DNA of 10,274 bases from DALYJJ01 sp031969915 (GTDB lineage: Bacteria > Acidobacteriota > Terriglobia > Bryobacterales > Bryobacteraceae): positions 1-10,274 of the forward strand of contig DALYJJ010000189.1 of NCBI GenBank assembly GCA_031969915.1, in the 5' to 3' direction. The translations under genes and the position numbers were made by a program. Positions 7,422 through 10,274 of this stretch are shown in pieces. Numbering within the stretch: the stretch's first letter is position 1; every line of letters begins with the position of its first letter. Under the pieces are notes generated by a model. That model made no database searches. It was not told where the DNA came from and saw nothing but the letters and a program-made list of their open reading frames with translations.

Positions 7422-9496
7422 GCTCGCTTCACACCGGTGCCTGTGGCCCCCAGTTCGGCGAGCAGCCGGTCCGCTTTGTAGACAGCGCGGAGAGCCTCGA
7501 TGATGCCCTGACTGGCGACGTGGACGGATCGCGCCATTTCGTCGGTGAAGAGAAAGCGATTGGGCAGCCCTTCGATGTTTCCGTCGAAGAGGATGCCGAT
7601 CACTTCACCCTTGGTGTTGATCGTCGGGCTTCCCGAATTTCCGCCGTGCGTGTCGGCGGTCCCGACGAAGTTGAACGGTGTGTTGAGGCGCACAGCCGGC
7701 TTCGCCGCCACCCACGAAGGCGGCAGCCGATAGGGGTCCTTGCCGGTGGCACGGCGGTAAAGGCCTTCGAACGTGGTTGCCCAGGGAACTGTCTCACCCT
7801 TCGAATTCCGATACCCTTTGGTCGCGCCGTAGGCCAGCCGCAGTGTGAACGTCGCGTCCGGATACTCGTTCGATCCGTACACCGCAAATCGGGCGCGGGC
7901 GATGCGGGCGGCACTCGACCGCTCCACGGCCTCCACGCGGTCCTCGTACTGCTTGCGCAGTTGGCGCGCGCGCTCGTCGAGCAGTCGAGCGAGGACCATC
8001 ATGCCGTCGGTGGATGTGCGTGCCGCTTCAGCGCTCGCGGCAATCCGCTTGCGAACCGCGACGTCGGCGATCTTGGACGAGTTCACAAAGGCGGCGGCGG
8101 CGCGGGCCGGCGTCCGGCCTTTCATGATTGCCTTTACGGTCGGATCCGCGGTTCCGAATTCCTGCCGCAGGAACGCAAAGTAATCCGCCAGTACCGCGAT
8201 CTCCATTGCCGGGTGGATGGGCGCCGGGGAGAACATCTCCTGCTCCAGTGACGCGAGTCCGCTCTCGTGATACTCCTTCAATCGGTCCGCATCCGGTTTC
8301 TGTTTCTCCTCGGCGTACCGCAGTAGATCGCGGCCCAGCCGAAGCATCTCGGAGCCCCGCGTGGCGTACCGTTCGTACAGGTAGTACGGCTTGGCGAACG
8401 TCGCGTAGTCCTTGTACGCCGCGGCCACTTCGTTCCACACGTTGCCGTACTCGGCCTTCTTGGCGGGGTCGCTCAACACGGCGTCGCGAAGCTTGCCTTC
8501 CTGCTCGCGTTTACGGTTCATCAGGTTGGGGTCGCGCAAGCCCGACAGAAACCCGGTGTAGGCTTTGTAGCTGTTCTGCTGCCCAAAGAGGTTGTCACGG
8601 GCGATGCGCTCGTTCTCCGCGTTCCGTGCGCTGAAGCCCTTCAGCGTCGCGATCAGCGACGCAAGGCGGCGGTAGACCAGCGGATAGGCGGTGTCGCGCG
8701 CGAACTCCAACTCCGCCATGGTGGCCAGGCGGCCCGTGGTACCGGGGTTGCCGGGCACAAAGCTGAGCTCGTTCTCCTGAGCGCCTTCCTGGCTCCAGGG
8801 GAACCACGCCGCGGGCTTCGCGGGCTGCCCGTCCTCATAGGCGCGAAAGAAGGAGACGTCGAGATTGAAGCGGGGATACGTGAAGTTGTCCGGATCACCG
8901 CCGAAGAAGGCGATATCGAATTCGGGAGCAAACACCAGGCGCACATCCGTGTATTTCTTGTAGCGGTAGAGATGGTACTGGCCGCCCGAGAACAGGGGCA
9001 CCACATCGCAACGCGCTCCCGTGGCCTTTGTGCACTCGCTTTCAAGGCGCGCTGTGTTGGCCGAACGCAGGCGCTGGGCTTCGGCTTTGGGCGTCGAGGG
9101 CTTGACTCCCTCTTCCACCTTCTCGGTGACGTCCTCCACCGAGAGCAGAACGTTCAGTTCCAGGTCCGGGCAGGAGCGCTCCTCGGCCTGCGTTTTGGCT
9201 TCGAAACCCCTCGCAATGAGGTCGTTCTCCTTGCTGCTGATCTTCTGAATGCAGTCGATGCCGACGTGGTGATTTGTAAACACCAGGCCATGAGGGGAAA
9301 CAAAAGAGCCGGAACCTCCGTTGTTAAAACGGACGGATGCCGACCGCATGTGATCGAGGAAGGTCTGCGATAATTCGAAGCCGTACTTCTCGCGGATCTG
9401 TTGCCGGGGCGGTTGATTGAAGAGCCACATGCCTTCGTCGCCGCACAATGGCAGAGCGAGAGTGAGACACGCTGCGGGCAGAATACTGCGGATCAT
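7403..9496 (-). CDS. Exported S46 family serine dipeptidyl peptidase, DPP7-like
   Basis: A 697-residue protein, the usual length for S46 peptidases (DPP7, DPP11, DAP BII), which release dipeptides from peptide N-termini. Residues 1-18 are a signal peptide, and DEGMWLF just after it is the typical mature start of the family. The triad can be placed: His77 in TNHHVG, Asp213 in RFNLDVSFFR (nine residues after Asn204, as in DAP BII) and Ser621 in GGNSGSP. The specificity position 18 residues after the serine is Gly639 (LFDGN); DPP7 has Gly there and prefers hydrophobic P1 residues, whereas DPP11 has Arg and prefers Asp/Glu. Asp638 and Asn204 match residues that hold the substrate's free amino group, but the usual Trp of the N-W pair is Phe205. 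The central region (about 270-560) is the helical cap. Convergent with the propeller cluster, 7 nt apart. No clear Shine-Dalgarno site precedes the ATG. Confidence 0.95.
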   Translation of the reverse strand: MIRSILPAACLTLALPLCGDEGMWLFNQPPRQQIREKYGFELSQTFLDHMRSASVRFNNGGSGSFVSPHGLVFTNHHVGIDCIQKISSKENDLIARGFEAKTQAEERSCPDLELNVLLSVEDVTEKVEEGVKPSTPKAEAQRLRSANTARLESECTKATGARCDVVPLFSGGQYHLYRYKKYTDVRLVFAPEFDIAFFGGDPDNFTYPRFNLDVSFFRAYEDGQPAKPAAWFPWSQEGAQENELSFVPGNPGTTGRLATMAELEFARDTAYPLVYRRLASLIATLKGFSARNAENERIARDNLFGQQNSYKAYTGFLSGLRDPNLMNRKREQEGKLRDAVLSDPAKKAEYGNVWNEVAAAYKDYATFAKPYYLYERYATRGSEMLRLGRDLLRYAEEKQKPDADRLKEYHESGLASLEQEMFSPAPIHPAMEIAVLADYFAFLRQEFGTADPTVKAIMKGRTPARAAAAFVNSSKIADVAVRKRIAASAEAARTSTDGMMVLARLLDERARQLRKQYEDRVEAVERSSAARIARARFAVYGSNEYPDATFTLRLAYGATKGYRNSKGETVPWATTFEGLYRRATGKDPYRLPPSWVAAKPAVRLNTPFNFVGTADTHGGNSGSPTINTKGEVIGILFDGNIEGLPNRFLFTDEMARSVHVASQGIIEALRAVYKADRLLAELGATGTGVKRALPSSR

Positions 9497-9525
9497 GATT
9501 TCATTGTTGCAAGGGAGGCCGTGAA
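9497..9525. promoter_or_regulatory. Short divergent intergenic region (29 bp)
   Basis: Only 29 bp separate the start codons of the S46 peptidase gene (-) and the GNAT gene (+). That is too short for two ordinary promoters, so each promoter should lie largely inside the opposite gene. An 8-bp palindrome ATCATGAT (9492-9499) covers the S46 start codon. I see no convincing -35/-10 pair for either gene. Confidence 0.3.
9511..9518 (+). promoter_or_regulatory. Shine-Dalgarno site of the GNAT gene
   Basis: AAGGGAGG ends 7 nt before GTG 9526. It is a strong site at good distance and supports GTG 9526 as the start; the GTG at 9521 is out of frame and too close. Confidence 0.7.
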
Positions 9526-10104
9526 GTGGAGTATCGCTTCCACGCCCTGACCCCGGACCGCTGGCCGGACTTCGAACGGCTGTTCGGGCCCAAGGGCGCC
9601 TGCGGCGGGTGCTGGTGCATGTATTGGCGGCGGCCGCGCGCCGAGTTTGAGAGGGATAAGGGGGAAGGCAACCGCGCGGCGATGAAGGCCGCGGTGGATT
9701 CCGGCGAAGTGCCCGGGATTCTCGCGTACCGGAACGGCGAGCCGGTGGCCTGGTGCGCGCTCGGTCCGCGCGAGCGGTACCCGGCGCTGCAGCGCTCGCG
9801 GCTGCTGAAGCCGCTGGACGACCGGCCCGTTTGGAGCGTGGTCTGTTTCTTCATCCGCAAAGACCATCGCCGGCGCGGGCTCTCGACACAGTTGCTGCGC
9901 GCGGCGGCTGATTTCGCGGCGGCTCGGGGGGCGCGGCTATTGGAAGGGTACCCACAAGTTCCGGTCAAGAAGATGGCGGACGTATTTGCCTGGAACGGGT
10001 TTCTGCACGCCTTCGAGCGCGCCGGTTTCGTCGAATGCGCACGGCCGTCCGAGCGCAGGCGCATTGTGCGCCTTGCAGTGACGCCGGCCGGGCCGCTACA
10101 GTAG
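9526..10104 (+). CDS. GNAT family N-acetyltransferase
   Basis: A 192-residue protein from a GTG start, single GNAT domain, expected to move an acetyl group from acetyl-CoA to an unknown amine. The acetyl-CoA binding motif A is at about 104-124: beta strand VWSVVCFFI, then RKDHRRRGLSTQLL, matching the R/Q-x-x-G-x-G/A pyrophosphate loop with Ser as last residue. The motif ends in a helix rich in Ala. Near the N-terminus it has a tight CGGCWCMYWR motif (residues 26-35: Cys26, Cys29, Cys31, Trp30, Trp34), seen in one branch of poorly characterised GNAT proteins. The late NGFLHAFERAGF segment (157-168) is the usual C-terminal GNAT strand-helix region. Cytoplasmic, no signal peptide. It ends 5 nt before a MarR-type regulator gene, probably in one operon with it. 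Codons often end in G (GCG, CGG, CCG), unlike the C-ending codons of the genes at 1-7395. Substrate not predictable. Confidence 0.9.
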   Translation: MEYRFHALTPDRWPDFERLFGPKGACGGCWCMYWRRPRAEFERDKGEGNRAAMKAAVDSGEVPGILAYRNGEPVAWCALGPRERYPALQRSRLLKPLDDRPVWSVVCFFIRKDHRRRGLSTQLLRAAADFAAARGARLLEGYPQVPVKKMADVFAWNGFLHAFERAGFVECARPSERRRIVRLAVTPAGPLQ

Positions 10105-10109
10105 CGGCC
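10091..10109. promoter_or_regulatory. Perfect 19-bp inverted repeat at the GNAT/MarR junction; candidate operator or RNA hairpin
   Basis: GGCCGCTAC (10091-10099), one central A, then GTAGCGGCC (10101-10109): 9-bp arms with no mismatch. It contains the GNAT stop codon (10102-10104), fills the whole 5-nt gap and touches the MarR ATG at 10110. MarR dimers bind short palindromes of about this length, often in their own gene's control region, so an autoregulatory operator is possible. As RNA it would fold into a 7-bp GC-rich stem with a 5-nt loop directly before the start codon, in the place of a Shine-Dalgarno site, and could limit MarR translation. Which of these applies is not visible from sequence. 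Confidence 0.5.
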
Positions 10110-10274
10110 ATGAAGCTCGCAGAGGAGATCCGGCAGACCAAGCCGTTCCCGAGCCCGGAGCAGGAAGCGGTGGTCGCGCTGATGCGGACCTCGGACCTGG
10201 TGCGGCGCCGCATCGCCGACGTGGTGGAGCCGCACGGAATCAGCTACCAGCAGTACAACGTGCTGCGCATCCTG
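10110..10274 (+). CDS. MarR family transcriptional regulator, N-terminal part
   Basis: An open frame of exactly 55 codons from ATG 10110 runs off the right edge. It begins MKLAEEIRQ and holds a helix-rich segment (LMRTSDLVRRRIADVVEPHG, 22-41) followed by ISYQQYNVLRIL (42-53). This is the usual start of MarR proteins: helix 1 of the dimer interface, then the loop and the helix that leads into the winged helix-turn-helix, where the pattern hG[L/I]-x-x-x-Q-[W/Y]-x-V-L-R-x-L is common. The DNA-binding helices themselves are cut off. MarR proteins are dimeric, usually repress neighbouring genes and respond to small phenolic ligands or oxidation. It follows the GNAT gene by 5 nt, so it may control that gene and itself. 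No Shine-Dalgarno site is seen; a perfect inverted repeat occupies that place. Confidence 0.82.
   Translation, partial: MKLAEEIRQTKPFPSPEQEAVVALMRTSDLVRRRIADVVEPHGISYQQYNVLRIL

Noticed and set aside
8159..8173. Inverted repeat TTCCTG-CCG-CAGGAA inside the S46 gene
   Set aside because: Short, internal to a coding region and isolated; no sign of a regulatory role.
7520..8251. 243-codon plus-strand open frame opposite the S46 gene
   Set aside because: Lies wholly inside a well-supported S46 coding region whose catalytic motifs are read on the minus strand; its product shows no domain.
9501..10235. 244-codon minus-strand open frame opposite the GNAT and MarR genes
   Set aside because: Arg/Ser/Pro-rich antisense translation without domains; the plus strand encodes recognisable GNAT and MarR proteins with suitable starts.
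1..10274. Search by eye for tRNA, rRNA, CRISPR arrays, insertion sequence ends and phage genes
   Set aside because: Nearly every base is covered by protein-coding genes. The repeats seen are short Asp-box codon runs, and no direct-repeat/spacer pattern or transposase was found.

Overview
The window is GC-rich and almost fully coding, with seven genes (two cut by the window ends) and no RNA gene, insertion sequence or CRISPR array that I can see. Gene content points to a protein-degrading Gram-negative bacterium, most plausibly an Acidobacteriota of the Solibacter/Bryobacter type. The clues are M24 peptidases with this particular C-terminus, large secreted BNR/Asp-box propellers in tandem, and an S46 dipeptidyl peptidase of the DNFTYPR type. 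The taxonomic guess is an inference from family resemblance only.

Region 1 (1-7395, + strand) is a tightly packed four-gene cluster: the C-terminal part of an M24 Xaa-Pro peptidase, a second, exported M24 aminopeptidase P-like protein, and two secreted paralogous beta-propeller proteins (958 and 857 aa). Gaps are 9 nt, a 4-nt ATGA overlap and 2 nt, so the four genes are probably co-transcribed and in part translationally coupled. Codons in this block end strongly in C, which leaves very long but spurious open frames on the opposite strand.

Region 2 (7403-9496, - strand) is a convergent gene for an exported S46 serine dipeptidyl peptidase. It has a full catalytic triad and the glycine that marks DPP7-type (hydrophobic P1) specificity. 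Only 7 nt separate its stop codon from that of the second propeller gene, and an imperfect hairpin sits there. The shared theme of regions 1 and 2 is extracytoplasmic peptide breakdown: DPP7-like removal of dipeptides plus Xaa-Pro cleavage. The propellers are of unknown function and may be binding or scaffold proteins for the same process.

Region 3 (9526-10274, + strand) is a divergent pair: a GNAT N-acetyltransferase with an unusual N-terminal Cys/Trp motif, then the first 55 codons of a MarR-family regulator 5 nt downstream. The junction is filled exactly by a perfect 19-bp inverted repeat that contains the GNAT stop codon and abuts the MarR start codon. It is the most eye-catching regulatory signal in the window. 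Codon use in this pair leans to G-ending codons, unlike region 1.

I did not find a clearly new multi-gene system. The best leads are the peptidase-propeller cluster, the palindrome at the MarR start, and a Glu-to-Asp change at a metal-ligand position of the second M24 protein.
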